DNA from: Entoloma clypeatum
Lineage: Eukaryota; Basidiomycota; Agaricomycetes; Agaricales; Entolomataceae
Reading direction: 5' to 3'
DNA length: 64,000 nucleotides
Assembly: GCA_963565915.1 (NCBI GenBank)
Contig: OY751489.1
Coordinates: 2,790,001 to 2,854,000 of the forward strand
Shown: positions 46,347-57,165 of the stretch, one piece after another
Layout of the letters: each line of letters starts with the position of its first letter
Position numbering within the stretch: the stretch's first letter is position 1
Made by a program: the position numbers and the translations under genes
The notes under the pieces: generated by a model
Seen by the model: only the letters and a program-made list of their open reading frames with translations
What the model was told of the DNA's origin: nothing
The model's database searches: none

Positions 46347-47902
46347 ATGCCAGAAGCCCGACAGGAGGAGCTAAGTCCTCGAGACAGTATCAATTTTACA
46401 CTCATCCAGCAGTACATCGAATCGGAGATCCATCGCATCCTACAACAGGTGCTTGACGAAGAACTAGACAACGACGAGCATCGCCCCCACGGCGAGTTAG
46501 CAGAGAGCATCCATCTTGCTCGGCAACACCAGATCGCGCATTACAACACCTGACAGAACGAACTCGAAAGCTTTCGCATTCAAGAAGGACCTCAGACAGG
46601 TCGGATCACAGAGATCAGAGAGTTTATCGGTGTCCAGACAACCGTTATCAGAAGATTGATTAGGACGCTCACATCGAGACATCCCAGAGCCACATCATCA
46701 CATCTTACTCGAAGCAACAGATCTACGCCCACTTCACCACCAAAGAACAACAGACCAAGTACAACCGCTGGGCACGAAACGAGAGACTTGACCCCTTCTC
46801 GAGACCAACAGACGCGCAGGAACAGAGATTCCTTAGAGATTTACAGAGGAAATACTCTGAACGTTTTGCCACCGATTCCGCCGACGAGTCCCCTGACAAA
46901 CTTACTTTTGACTCCACGCAGTCAGATATCGAACAGACACCTAGAACAGGGACTCATTTTCAATCCTTACCTGTATCCCGAACCCCATCTTCATCCCAAC
47001 AACCCGACTCCTCTTCTCCTCCGCAGACTCTAAACATGGCAGAAGCTCCGGCTGTACAAACAATGGATACATCCAAGATCATCAAGGATCCTGGGATGTT
47101 CAAGGACAGATACAGCTTTGATGAGTAGTGGAAAGCCACCAAACTATACATCAGGTTCCAAAAGAGCCTCACAGACGACCAGAAGATTCTTGCGGTATTA
47201 TCCCGCATGATGGAAGGGTCCGGCAGACACTGGGCCAGTAACAAGTTAGACGCTCTTACCGCTGACAACGAGAACATCACCTGGCTAGGTTTTTCTGATA
47301 ATATCACCACATGATTCTCCATCGCCAACAAGTCGGTCGCTGCCAAAGCAAGACTCGAAGTCCTGAAACAAGAGAAACGCACTGTTGATGAATTCTTGGA
47401 TGAATTTGAAGAACTCTTGGGACTGTCAAACCTTGGCAAAGAAACTGGGAAATACATCCTAGAGAAAAACGTCAACTGCAGAATCTCTGAACAAGTGGCT
47501 AGCGATGGCAAGACGTACACCGATTACGCAAAGGAGATCCGAAACAAGGGACGACAGATGGAAGGACACGCACTGGTCATCCGAGGTGGCGGCGACATGC
47601 GCACCAGATCGGGTACCACTTATGGTGGTCAGGGCAAGGCCATGGAGATCGACAAAGCAGGAGTAGCCCGTTGCTACAACTGTCAACGCTTCGGTCATCT
47701 GGCTAAAGACTGTAGCGCTCCAAAGAAGAAAGATGGTTGCAAGTGTTTCAACTGTGACCAAGAAGGCCATATCGCGCGCAACTGCCGCAAGCCGAAGAAG
47801 AACTCCGGAAGGGTTAGGAAGGTGTCCGAAGAAGATGCCGAGAATGATGAAACCACAATCTTAGAAGCCGACGAGAAGGATTTTCCCAAAGGGTCCGATT
47901 AA
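46347..47902 (+). pseudogene. Gypsy-II gag
   Basis: An N-terminal block from 46347 (MPEARQEELSPRD), then a Gag core from about 47036 (MAEAPAVQTMDTSK, WKATKLYIRFQKSLTDDQ). Two CCHC knuckles follow, CYNCQRFGHLAKDC and CFNCDQEGHIARNC, at about 47670-47790. In-frame stops are TGA at 46551-46553, TAG near 47128 and TGA at 47312-47314. The two TGA codons sit where Arg would fit. The TAG replaces a probable Trp. Confidence 0.85.
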
Positions 47903-47943
47903 ACGACGCTAAGTCGCGACCCTTATCTATTAAACGGACTTGC

Positions 47944-50900
47944 TTGCCTTGTATGACTGCAGACAATAGAACCTATGTCATCCCTGCCAAGCGAGCCGCT
48001 GCGTCGACTAAGATTGTGAAGGGAGATAAACCTCCGAAAAGACGAGAAATCAGGCTGTTAGCGCAGCTCAAAACACAACGAGGACCAAAGGTTATCCGAC
48101 CTGAGGTTGACAGCAGATGTGAACGCACATGCATTCATCCCAGAATAGTACGCGAACAGAACCTCCCCACGTGAGGAATACCACCCATAGCAATTCTAAA
48201 TGCGGATGGATCACCAAATCAACAACAGAAAGCGAGCCAACTTGCCGAAGTCAAACTGGATTTGGGAGCACATCAGGAAACCATGGAAGCAATGGTACTG
48301 GACATTGGGAGGACGGACATGCTCTTGGGACATGACTGGTTGGTACACCACAACCCCACAATCAATTGGACAACCGGCGCGGTAACATTTAACCGGTGCC
48401 CAACAACATGTCGAACCAAACACTCGGATTTTAGAATTAACCTTAATGGTCGCAAACACCGGGTTCACATGGTTGAGGTGCGCGACAAAGATGCACCCAA
48501 AAAGTCGGATCAGAAATGGAAGCCTGGAGACCCTATTTTGGAAGCTGTCACTCCCACACCACCTCCCACAACCAAACGACCCCCATATGTTGAACGATTT
48601 GCTCATCTTTTCGAGAAAGAGAACTTTGACAAAATCCCAAAGGAGAGGGAATGGGACCATGGTATCAAACTTACACCGGACGCACCAAAGGAACTAGGGG
48701 GAAATACATATCCTATGACGCAAAAGGAACAAGAAGCATTGGACGCATTCATTGACGAGGGTCTAGCAACGGGAAAGATCCGCCCGTCCAAATCCCCTTA
48801 TGCCTCCCCTTGCTTCTTCATCAACAAAAAGGATGGCTCCAAATGATTGGTACAAGATTACCGCATGGTCAATAAATTCACGGTCAAAGACAAGTTCCCA
48901 CTCCCACGAATATCCGATCTCTTGGACGTACTGAAAGATGCGGTCTACTTCAATAAAATGGACATCATGTGGGGCTATAACAACGTCCAGATTAAGGAGG
49001 GCGATGAATGGAAAGCTGCCTTCCTCACCAGTCGAGGATTGTTCAAACCATTGGTCATGTTTTTCGGTCTTTGCAACTCCCCGGGAACGTTCTCTTGAAT
49101 GATGGCTAGTCTATTCCGGGACCAGATCCGCCGACGTATCTGCGTGATCTACATGGATGACATTGTGGTTATTGGTAAAACCAAGGAAGAACTCACGCGA
49201 AACACTGAAGAAATCCTACAGATCCTATCGGACAATGATTTGTTCCTAAAGGAGAAGAAGTGTTTATGGGAAGTAACGAAATGTCCTATATTGGGATATG
49301 TGGTTGGTGAGGGACGTGTTGAGATGGAAACTGAGAAGGTGGATACAATTCGAAACTGGCGAGCACCCACATCAAAAAAGGAAGTTCAGAAGTTTCTTGG
49401 ATTTGCTAACTTCTATCGATGATTTATTGAAGGGTACTCAAACATCGCAAAGCCTCTCACCGCGCTCACAGGCGGTATGGCATTTACTTGGGGACTAACA
49501 GAGCAGCAAGCCTTTCAAGGTCTCATATGGGCAATTACATCGGCACCGGTCTTGGCATTACCAAAACCAGAGGGACAGTTCAGGGTTGAAACCGATGCAT
49601 TGGGCTATGCAATTGGAGCAGTACTCTCTCAGAAGCAAGACGACAAATGGCACCCCATCGTGTTCTTGTCGCGGACCATGTCCGCGGCCGAACAGAATTA
49701 CGAGATATACGACAAGGAACTTCTGGCAGTCGTGGAAGCATTGAAAGATTGGAGACACTATCTGCTCGAAGCCAAGGAACATTTTGAAATCTTGACCAAT
49801 CACAAGAACCTGGAATACTTCCGTCGTCCTCAGGACCTGAATCAACGACAGCGATGCTGGAAAATAAAGTTACCAGACTATGACTTCGAATTACGGCATG
49901 CGCCCGGCAAGACCAATGCGAAAGCGGACATCCTGTCACACTTACCCTGGTATGAAGCGGAACTCGAACCACAGGACAGTGACCAAATGCTCAAGGAGGG
50001 ACTATTCTTGAAACGATTGGAATCAGAAGATGTGGTACAAATGGAGATGTTCATGGAGGAACAATTCTTTGAAGGGGGTGAAACATCTGATTCCATCAAA
50101 ATTGGAAATGTCATGACCATCAAAAATCCGTGGATTGCACGCATCAAGGGTTCAAACCGCATGGAGACAGAAGTAGCCCAGGGTCTAAAGAAGAATCCTC
50201 ATTGGTATCAACAGGAAAACAGCATCACATATGCAGGCGAACGAGTCTATGTCCCGCCAGATCCACAATTGCGACAAGAATTGATGTTTGAATCACACGA
50301 TGCACCAGTGGCTGGACATCCAGGACAGTACCGGACACATGAACTCCTCACTCGCACCTACTGGTGGCCTACCATACTGCATGATGTGAAGAAGTACGTG
50401 AAGGGTTGTGACACTTGCCAACGCAACAAGATTAACCGACAAAAGCGACATGCCCCGCTACATCCCCATGCAGCACCAAGTCACCCATGGGAAGACATAG
50501 GAATCGACGTCGTGGGACCGATACCAGAATCTGATGGAAAAAACGCAATTCTGGTCATCACGGATAGACATTCAAAGATGCTTCACCTCATTCCGACAAC
50601 CGTGGAACTATCGGCTGAAGGATTGGCCAAGATCTATCGGGATCAGATATGGAAGCTTCATGGGATCCCCAAGAAGATCATCAGCGATAGGGGACCACAG
50701 TTCGCTGAGAAGTTCATGGAGATACTCTGCCGCATGTTAGGGATCAAGAGGAATCTGTCCACCGCATACCACCCACAGACTGATGGACAGGCCGAGCGAT
50801 CGCATCAGGAAACAGAAGCATTCTTATGAAACTTTGTCAACCATCTACAGGATGATTGGGCAGAATGGATCGCAATCGCAGAGTTCCAGTACAATGACAA

Positions 50901-51551
50901 AGAACACCAGGCAACGAAGCACACCCCATTCTACCTCAACTACGGTTTACATCCGTGGAAGGGAGAACTCGTGTTAGAAGATACCAATCCGGCTGCCAAC
51001 GACTTCTTGAAAAAACTCAAACAGGCACAAGAAGAAGCCAATGCTGCGCTGAAACAAGCACAGGATCAGATGAAGAAGACAGTTGACACACGGCGAAGTC
51101 CATCTCGGGACTACCGCATTGGAGACAAGGTGTGGCTGGAAGGGACTAACATCAGGACCGATCGACCCTCAAAGAAACTTGATGCACTCCGACATGGACC
51201 ATTCAAAGTCCTAGAGAAGAAAGGAGCTAGCGCGTACCTTCTTGATCTTCCGAAGACTTGGAAGATGATTCATCCTGTGTTCAACGAGACCCTGTTGTCA
51301 CCATATGAAACTCCGAAGTATGCCATCCAGAAAAAGAAACCAGCCCCTGATCCGATCATCGTCGAAGGACGAGAAGAGTACCATGTGTCTACAATCCTGG
51401 ACTCTTGAAAGTTCCATGGAAAGATCCAGTACCTCGTCCAGTGGGAAGGATATGGCCCAGAAGAGAACACATGGGAACCGTGAGCTAATGTTCAGAACGC
51501 TCAAGATTTGATCCGTGATTTCCATCGGCAGAACCCGTCACGTCCACGATA
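47944..51551 (+). pseudogene. Gypsy-II pol with chromodomain
   Basis: Protease region near 48110-48400 (VDSRCERTCIHPRIV): the catalytic DSG reads DSR. The reverse transcriptase includes CVIYMDDIVVI near 49145, RNase H begins FRVETDALGYAIGAV near 49580, the integrase has HPGQYRTHELL...CDTCQRNK near 50330-50430 and AYHPQTDGQAERSHQ near 50765, and the chromodomain IQYLVQWEGYGPEENTWEP is near 51425-51480. Stops at 48844, 49096, 49420, 50827, 51406 and 51481 are all TGA, each at a position where Arg is usual or fits. Otherwise the frame is continuous, so decay is almost purely by this one codon change. Confidence 0.93.
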
Positions 51552-51674
51552 AAAGACACCCGTTGAAATCAGCAACAGCATCGACCTCATCAGTCAAAAG
51601 CCCACTGAGTTCTCCGCTCCGTCTTCAATATAGCTACTCCATCCTTCCTCTATCTCTCCAACATCCTCCACACC

Positions 51675-52039
51675 ATGTCCACCGCCACCACCACATCCAC
51701 TGAAACCAACCCCGCCATCACTGCCCTCATGGGTGAAGCCCTCTCCATGAGAGACCAGATCCATGCGCTAGAAGCCTCGCTCGCCGACATCCTGCATCGA
51801 CAGATGCACATCCGCCTCCATTCTTTATCCGACCTCCCTGTCGCACCAACCCCCGAAGAAAAACAATCCTCGGGAACTACACCCGTACGCTGGTCATTGA
51901 AAACCAGCACATCCGACTAGCCATCTGGAGTCTCGAGCTCGCCGTCGCCATCAACGAAGAGCTGATAGACGATTGGAGCCTCAAGGAGAATGGCTCCTGG
52001 ACAAACAACGACGATGCCGGAGGATGGGGACAATGACTC
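51675..52039 (+). pseudogene. Small third ORF between Gypsy-II pol and 3' LTR
   Basis: The ATG at 51675 opens MSTATTTSTETNPAITAL. A helical, probably coiled-coil stretch (MRDQIHALEASLADILHRQM) follows. The frame shifts near 51870 and goes on in the next frame (LVIENQHIRLAIWSLELA) to a TGA about 52036, giving about 125 residues in all. It lies after the chromodomain and before the polypurine tract, a place where some Gypsy elements carry env-like or accessory genes. There is no signal peptide or membrane segment, so it is not env-like. I do not recognise a family. Confidence 0.45.
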
Positions 52040-52070
52040 TGTGAGGACACAGAGCTTGAGGAGGGGAACA

Positions 52071-52459
52071 TGTTACGGACTTACCGGTTTGTATGTTACG
52101 CACTTTTCCCTTCCATTGTACCTTCGTTATTTCTTTGACTCATCGGACCGCTTATTCATTTACCTTTACTCTACCATTCTCCTTTAGTATACTTCGCTCC
52201 CATGCTGACTCGCACTCCGCAGTAGGGATTACTCAGTCCGCAGTTGTCTGACTCACTTCGCACTGCCTTTCCGCAGTTACTGACTCATCCACACTGCCTT
52301 CCGCAGCCACTGACTCATTCCCTACCGCTCGTAGCCAGTACTATATAAACCCCATGTACCATAGCTACATTCCTTAGATTTAGCAATCACTTTGCTCTTC
52401 GCCTTTCCACTTTCCTGCATACTCTGCCCGAACCTTGGAACGGTTTGTTAAGCATAACA
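52071..52459 (+). repeat. Gypsy-II 3' LTR
   Basis: 389 bp, same ends as the 5' LTR but with a 31-bp internal gain near 52260-52310. Confidence 0.94.
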
Positions 52460-53169
52460 GCAACCAAGAAGAAAGTTCCTCTTCTCAAGGCTGCACATTG
52501 TGCATCTTGTCTCAAGTTTGCTAGATATTATCAAAACTGGACTGTGGAGGACTGGAAGAGGGTATTATGGAGTGATGAGACAAAGATTAATCGGATTGGA
52601 TCTGATGGAAAGGTTTATGTGTGGAAAACACTAGGTGAGCCAGTATCTGATTGTACCACCACCACACTGACTGTCAAGCATAGAGGGGGAAACAATCTAA
52701 TGGTATGGGGTTGCATGGGCTGGAATGGGGTGGGAAAGCTTGTGGAGGTTCAGGGAAAGATGGACGCAAAGCATTATTGCGAGATTTTGGATGAGGGAAT
52801 GGTGGAAAGCTTTGAGAAGTTGGAGATGAATGAGGGGGAGCGGTATTTCCAGCAGGACAACAACCCAAAACATGCCTCCAAACTGGCTGATGAGTGGTTT
52901 GAAGACAACAATATCATTGTGATTCACTGGCCTGCACAATCCCCTGATCTCAATCCCATCGAACACCTTTGGGTTCACATCAAGTGCAAACTTCTGGAGT
53001 ACAAGATACCACCAAAAGGAGTGCATGAGTTATGGGACAGAGTGGTGAAGGAGTGGAATGAAATACCACCAGAGGTATGCCAAAGGCTAATAGAAAGCAC
53101 GCCTAGAAGGATTGAGGCTGTTATCAAGGCAAAAGGAGGTCATACCAAATATTAGATAGTAAAAATTTG

Positions 53170-53384
53170 CTGAGTTACAAAACTGCCCCAATGAGTCCCT
53201 GTCTTATTTTGATTATATCTCCATCATTTTTGATCGGACTTATATAATTCTTTTTTTGGTGGATAGCCAGGATTGATTAGTATTAGTCATTAACTTGCAC
53301 TTTGGTTTTATTTGTTCTCATTCCCAAGCTATATATAAAACATTCAAAAACAAGGTAACATTGGGGCAGTTTTGTAAGCCACTG
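53170..53384 (+). repeat. Tc1/mariner right terminal inverted repeat
   Basis: About 215 bp, reverse complement of 45193-45407 with few differences. Followed by the TA duplication. Confidence 0.92.
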
Positions 53385-53389
53385 TAACA

Positions 53390-53950
53390 TGTTTCAACCC
53401 TAAAAGATGTCCTATATATTCCAACAAACCATAATAACCTACTTGCGTTAGGACATTGGGACAAATATGGAGGTCATATTGAAGTCAACCATGGAATTCT
53501 TTCCCTGATTAACAAAAATGGTTTAGTCACAACAATAGGGAAACGATTAAATACAAATCTATATAAAATGAATGTGCAAGTCTGTAAAAAAACTGATCAA
53601 CACACACAGAACCATTAAAAAACCATATTTTTGATGCACATGAAAATATACAATCATGGGAAACATGGCACCGACGTTTCGGTCATATTGGATATACAGG
53701 ATTACAACATCTACTTGATAAAAATCTTGTAGATGGTTTGATATTGATACAAATTCTGCTAAACCCAATTGCCAAGCCTGTATGGAGGCAAAACAATCAG
53801 TCAATCCATTTCCGCATCAAACTGAACATTGAAGTACGAAACCTGGAAAACTCACACATGTTGATGTGTGGGGAAAATTTCCAGTTGTATCAATCAATGG
53901 TTATCAGTATTTTATAAGTTTTATTGATGACTATTCACGTTTTACTACAT
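53390..53950 (+). pseudogene. Copia-III protease/integrase fragment
   Basis: Continues the Copia-III frame after Gypsy-I (DVLYIPTNHNNLLALG). It then shows the integrase zinc region (TWHRRFGHIGYTGLQHLL, later NCQACMEAKQ) and the start of the core (LTHVDVWGKFPV, YFISFIDDYSRF). Small shifts occur near 53610 and 53740. Coding similarity ends abruptly near 53950, so the 3' half of the element has been lost or replaced. Confidence 0.8.
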
Positions 53951-54179
53951 CGGGAAAATGGGATGATTGGGGTAAGGCTAGATAAGGTCTTAAAAAGATA
54001 AATTATCTTGAAGATATATCAGTCTTATATACCACTCGATAAGGCTTAATAAGAAGCGCTAATGTTTACAAAGATTACCCAGACTTCGGAGACTCCCCAC
54101 ACTTGTGTGATTCCCAAGAATTAACCTGTACGAGCCGAGAACAGACACTCATACAAGGATACGATCAAAAAAGAGAAGA
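53951..54179. other. AT-rich stretch, no gene seen
   Basis: Sequence with repeated GATAAGG-type words (53980-54050) between the Copia-III breakpoint and the satellite below. Nothing coding recognised. Confidence 0.4.
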
Positions 54180-54184
54180 ATGAT

Positions 54185-54478
54185 TGTTATTGTAATCAAA
54201 ATACAGAGTGATGAATGTCACCTAGATGTATCATGGTTTCTAAGAGGCGCTAGACTTTATGAAATTTGGCCACTCAGACCTTTTATTGTAACCAAAATAC
54301 AGAGTGATGAAAGCTACCTAGATGTATCATGGTTTCTAAGAGGCGCTAGACTTTATGAGATTCGGCCACTCAGACCTTTTATTGTAACCAAAATACAGAG
54401 TGATGAAAGCTACCTACTAGATGTACCATGGTTTCTAAGAGGTGTTAGGCTTTGTGAAATTCAGCCACTCAGACCTGT
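54185..54478 (+). repeat. Three tandem repeats of 96-99 bp with an open frame
   Basis: Units of 96, 96 and 99 bp, each multiples of three. One plus-strand frame (54180-54506, 108 codons) stays open across all three and encodes a 32-33-residue repeat containing DVSWFLRGARLYEI. The origin is unknown. Confidence 0.75.
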
Positions 54479-54487
54479 CGCAATCGC

Positions 54488-54960
54488 CAGGTATCTGGCA
54501 GCTTGAATCTGATAATTATCCATAAGAATTCCATACAAAGCAATATGGCTAAAAGAACATGCTAGAGATGGCAGAATTGTACCAGCAAGATGACGTGCGA
54601 TAGGATGGGACACGACTGGCGGATATTTGTAAGAATTTTGAACGGCTGGCCAGCCATTATCAGATGTGTAAATATTTTGATAATGGATCATCTGTATCAG
54701 AACAACATACCTTATAGGAAAGGCTAGATTTTGTCCACTCAGGCCTGGCGCGATCATCAGGTATCAGCAGCTTGAATTCCATAAGCAGAGCACCATGGCT
54801 AGAAGGACGTGGTAGAGATGGCAAAATCATGCCAGCAAGATGACCTGCGATATGTTGGGGTAGGGCTGGCAGATGTTTGAAAGGATTTTGAAGCGCTGGC
54901 CAGAACTTATCAGATGTACAAGTATTTTGATAATGGATCATCTGAAAGACATACCTGATA
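54488..54960. repeat. Direct duplication with about 269-bp period
   Basis: A block from CAGGTATCTGGCAGCTTGAAT at 54488 to GGATCATCTG near 54695 recurs from 54757 to about 54950 at roughly 80% identity. The spacer includes a copy of the CCACTCAGACCTG end of the preceding 96-bp repeats. Function unknown. Confidence 0.65.
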
Positions 54961-55253
54961 AGAGAGGGCATCCCGGGTCCCACAGCATAAGGATTTATAA
55001 TATCTGGCAAGGAAGACGTGTTTTGGCGATGCATACCTGGATGATAACATTTGATTGTTCCACACCCAAATGTCACAAGTCGATCGCGGAATGACAGACT
55101 TGAAATGACTTGTTGGTTGTAGCAGATTTGATACAGATTGTATTAGGCCTCAGCACGGTGCTAAAATCTAATCGCTTCTTTTTCACTTGCTCGATGACGG
55201 GAGATGTCCATGGCGATAATGCTGACAATTAAAACTAACAGGTAAGTACTAGG

Positions 55254-56628
55254 TTATGCCATCCCCAAATTCCGTTGCTTCAGCGCCGCCCTCTTTTCCT
55301 TCAGCTTGGCAAGTGCACTTGTCTTGTTGATGGCACGCTCACGCCTGACGTAGCTTGGAAATACGTGGCTATCCAAATATTGAAGCGTTAGCTTGGAAGG
55401 AGTTTCTTGGAGTCAAGGAGTGTTTACCAATTCCACCAATCTAGCAATTGGTCTATGTTATCTTTTTCGTCTGGATCGTCCAGGAAGTCTAAAACGGTGT
55501 CGTAAAATTGCTCAGAATCCGTGGCTGTGTCAGTCCTACAGAAGACCGAGGAGGAAGACAATGCAAAGTGGAGCTGGCACATGATCTGATGTGTAATGCA
55601 GGACTGAAGTCACCGGTGAACACATCTGTGTCGCTATATATGCTAGGGAAGCCGTAGTGACACGAGTCATCCCAGGTATACGAGCATTCCCAGATCTGGT
55701 TGCCCTTACTTCATTCTCCACAGAACTTGGGGAGGTAAAGATATGCTTGAATGCCTGTTCACACCAAAATAAGCAATACATATATGTCAGGAACCAATGG
55801 ATGCAACCCACGCTAACAAGTAATTCATTTCTAAAGAGGCCGTCCCAAGGCTCCTCTGGGATGTACACTCCTTTTTCATAGACTAGGAGTGGCCATTGAT
55901 CACCAGAAACCACCAACTCACCACTGGCAAGCTGCCCACGCACGCTAACTCAACTTTGTTTAGGCATGTTGAATGAGAAGACCATATACAAAAAACTCAC
56001 ACTGCATCTTTATAATTGACACCAGCAGGACAAAGAAGTGCTCCTGTTACAGGGTGCTGGAAGCCCCGATTCGTCTTGACATTTCATAAGAGGGGTGTAG
56101 GTTTTGGCATTGGCAGCATATCGGGTGGTGAGTCGGCCACGTAGTTTTATCCCTCGGCAATATCCAGTCCAAAACCACACCTTTAAGACTCTTGGTATCG
56201 TCAGATCTCGCACTTGATATACCCTTTTGAACCTTTGAAAAATGAGATAATGATTTGAAAACCAGAAGCGATGAAAAAAGAAATACAAAGTCAGCGAGCT
56301 CGTTGATATCTTCCTCCCCATTCAGGAGGCATTCTCATAGCTGGGGGATCTTTATAAGTTGTAAGAACACTTGACGCTCCCTCCTTGCCCTGCGTTTAAG
56401 GGATATGTCAGCAGAGAGATGATTGGGACCAAAAAATGGGACCAACTCGTAAGTCAGTAACTCTTCTGCAACAGGCTCCTCCTCCTCCAAATATACTACA
56501 CACTTCGTGATCAATGCCTGTACGTTGCACATGGCATGCACAGTTCGACCAAAGTGTCGTCCATGGCCAATCAAGGGATCTCCTGTGCGGCTGAGGAACA
56601 ATGATTCATTCAAATAATTTGCATACAT
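55254..56628 (-). pseudogene. DUF6698-like basidiomycete protein, two nonsense codons
   Basis: Read from 56628 leftward: HGRHFGRTVHAMCNVQALIT, an acidic block, RRARRERQVFLQLIKIPQL, then stop TGA 56335-56337 within a conserved block, SARSDDTKSLKGVVLDWI, TGA 56084-56086, GFQHPVTGALLCPAG, SGDQWPLLVYEKG, AFKHIFTSPSSVENE, TRSGNARIPGMTRV, then FYDTVLDFLDDPDEKDN, and a C-terminal helix (KLKEKRAALKQ) ending at 55254. The order and blocks fit the highly expanded agaricomycete family I know as DUF6698; that assignment is from memory. Both stops are TGA where Arg is expected, and the remaining exons read well. Function unknown. Confidence 0.6.
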
Positions 56629-56715
56629 AAATAGGACTCATGGCCTTTTTCTTTTTGCAAGTCTGAGAGCGTTGACTGACTTGTGAGTGCTTAGTGGCGA
56701 GTGCTCTTGGGACAT

Positions 56716-56718
56716 TGT

Positions 56719-56757
<39 letters not shown>
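56716..56757. repeat. GA microsatellite
   Basis: About 20 GA dinucleotides with a few AA interruptions, on the plus strand. It creates a false Ser/Leu-rich frame on the minus strand. Confidence 0.85.
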
Positions 56758-56759
<2 letters not shown>

Positions 56760-57165
56760 GACTGAATATGAGCCCAGAGTCTTTTAAAGGCCAAAATGAG
56801 TCACTGATCCAGGGACAAACTTGAGTCATGTTACACTACTGAATTACTCGAGTAAACAAATAAGCCTAAATCTACTCCCCATGCTCCAAAATATAAGCTT
56901 GGATTTTCTGACAAGAAATCAGCATCGACTGACCATCAGAATAATTGCAACTGCGTACCGTTTATACTCTGCCATGCCCAGATGCCAGCTACGATTATTG
57001 CTTTCAAGAGTGCCGACTTTCAAAGAGCGCATGCTCAGCGTCATCCAGCAGTCTACTCATTGCATGCTGGCCCTCGATCCCAAAACGCTAACCCTCAAGC
57101 TGTTCCAATGGTACGCAATAATTTGCATAATTCTGCTAGATGTCATTTTTCATTGGCATAGGCCG

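Larger units (their letters stand above)
45887..52459 (+). mobile_element. Gypsy-II chromovirus inserted in the Tc1/mariner transposase
   Basis: A Ty3/gypsy element on the plus strand with a perfect target duplication GCAAC (45882-45886 and 52460-52464). The 5' LTR is 45887-46244 (358 bp) and the 3' LTR 52071-52459 (389 bp). The 31-bp difference is a partial duplication of CTGACTCATNCC/CCGCAG-type sequence in the 3' copy. A polypurine tract lies at about 52059-52069. Coding capacity is broken by many TGA codons. Confidence 0.95.
45555..53155 (+). pseudogene. Tc1/mariner transposase (DD34E), split by Gypsy-II
   Basis: The ATG at 45555 opens a helix-turn-helix N-terminus (EGYSHRQIKSRTGVGKGTI). 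Coding stops being continuous at 45886, where Gypsy-II is inserted, and resumes at 52460/52465 in frame after the GCAAC duplication (KKKVPLLKAAH). The catalytic triad is visible: WSDETKI near 52575, FQQDNNPKHA near 52850, and DLNPIEHLW near 52950, with exactly 34 residues between the second Asp and the Glu. It ends at 53155. Apart from the insertion no lesion was seen, so the element was probably complete when Gypsy-II entered it. Confidence 0.94.
45193..53384 (+). mobile_element. Tc1/mariner DNA transposon, split by Gypsy-II
   Basis: Long terminal inverted repeats of about 215 bp (45193-45407 and 53170-53384) begin CAGTGGCTTACAAAACTG. The TA target duplication is at 45191-45192 and 53385-53386. 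Each arm has the ACAAAACTGCCCCAATG-type motif at its outer and inner ends, an IR/DR arrangement known from some Tc1 elements. Without Gypsy-II it would be about 1.6 kb. Confidence 0.95.
39017..53389 (-). mobile_element. Gypsy-I chromovirus, holds a nested Tc1/mariner element
   Basis: A Ty3/gypsy element on the minus strand with a perfect target duplication TGTTT (39012-39016 and 53390-53394). The left LTR is 39017-39314. The right LTR is 44898-45192 plus its last three bases at 53387-53389, because a Tc1/mariner element entered it at a TA. Gag, protease, reverse transcriptase, RNase H, integrase and chromodomain are all recognisable, but the frame has stops and shifts. LTRs differ at about ten places, many of them CpG versus TpG. 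Confidence 0.95.
32569..53950 (+). mobile_element. Copia-III remnant, carrier of the nested insertions
   Basis: An old Copia element seen as 5' LTR and primer-binding site (32569-32728), leader and gag fragments (33530-34101, 38072-39016) and a protease/integrase fragment (53390-53950). Between these pieces lie hAT (34102-38071) and Gypsy-I (39017-53389). The pieces join at the target duplications of the two insertions. The integrase fragment stops near 53950, and the reverse transcriptase, RNase H and 3' LTR are not seen in the window. That the LTR belongs to the same element as the gag is inferred from order and strand. Confidence 0.75.

Noticed and set aside
47944..51551. TGA stops in Gypsy-II as a recoded codon
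   Set aside because: Host genes and Copia-II end normally at stops and do not use TGA as sense; the pattern across elements fits CpG decay better.
54660..55076. 138-codon minus-strand ORF in the duplicated region
   Set aside because: It spans the 269-bp duplication and its content repeats with it; no family recognised.
56606..56829. Ser/Leu repeat protein on the minus strand
   Set aside because: Produced by the GA microsatellite at 56716-56757.
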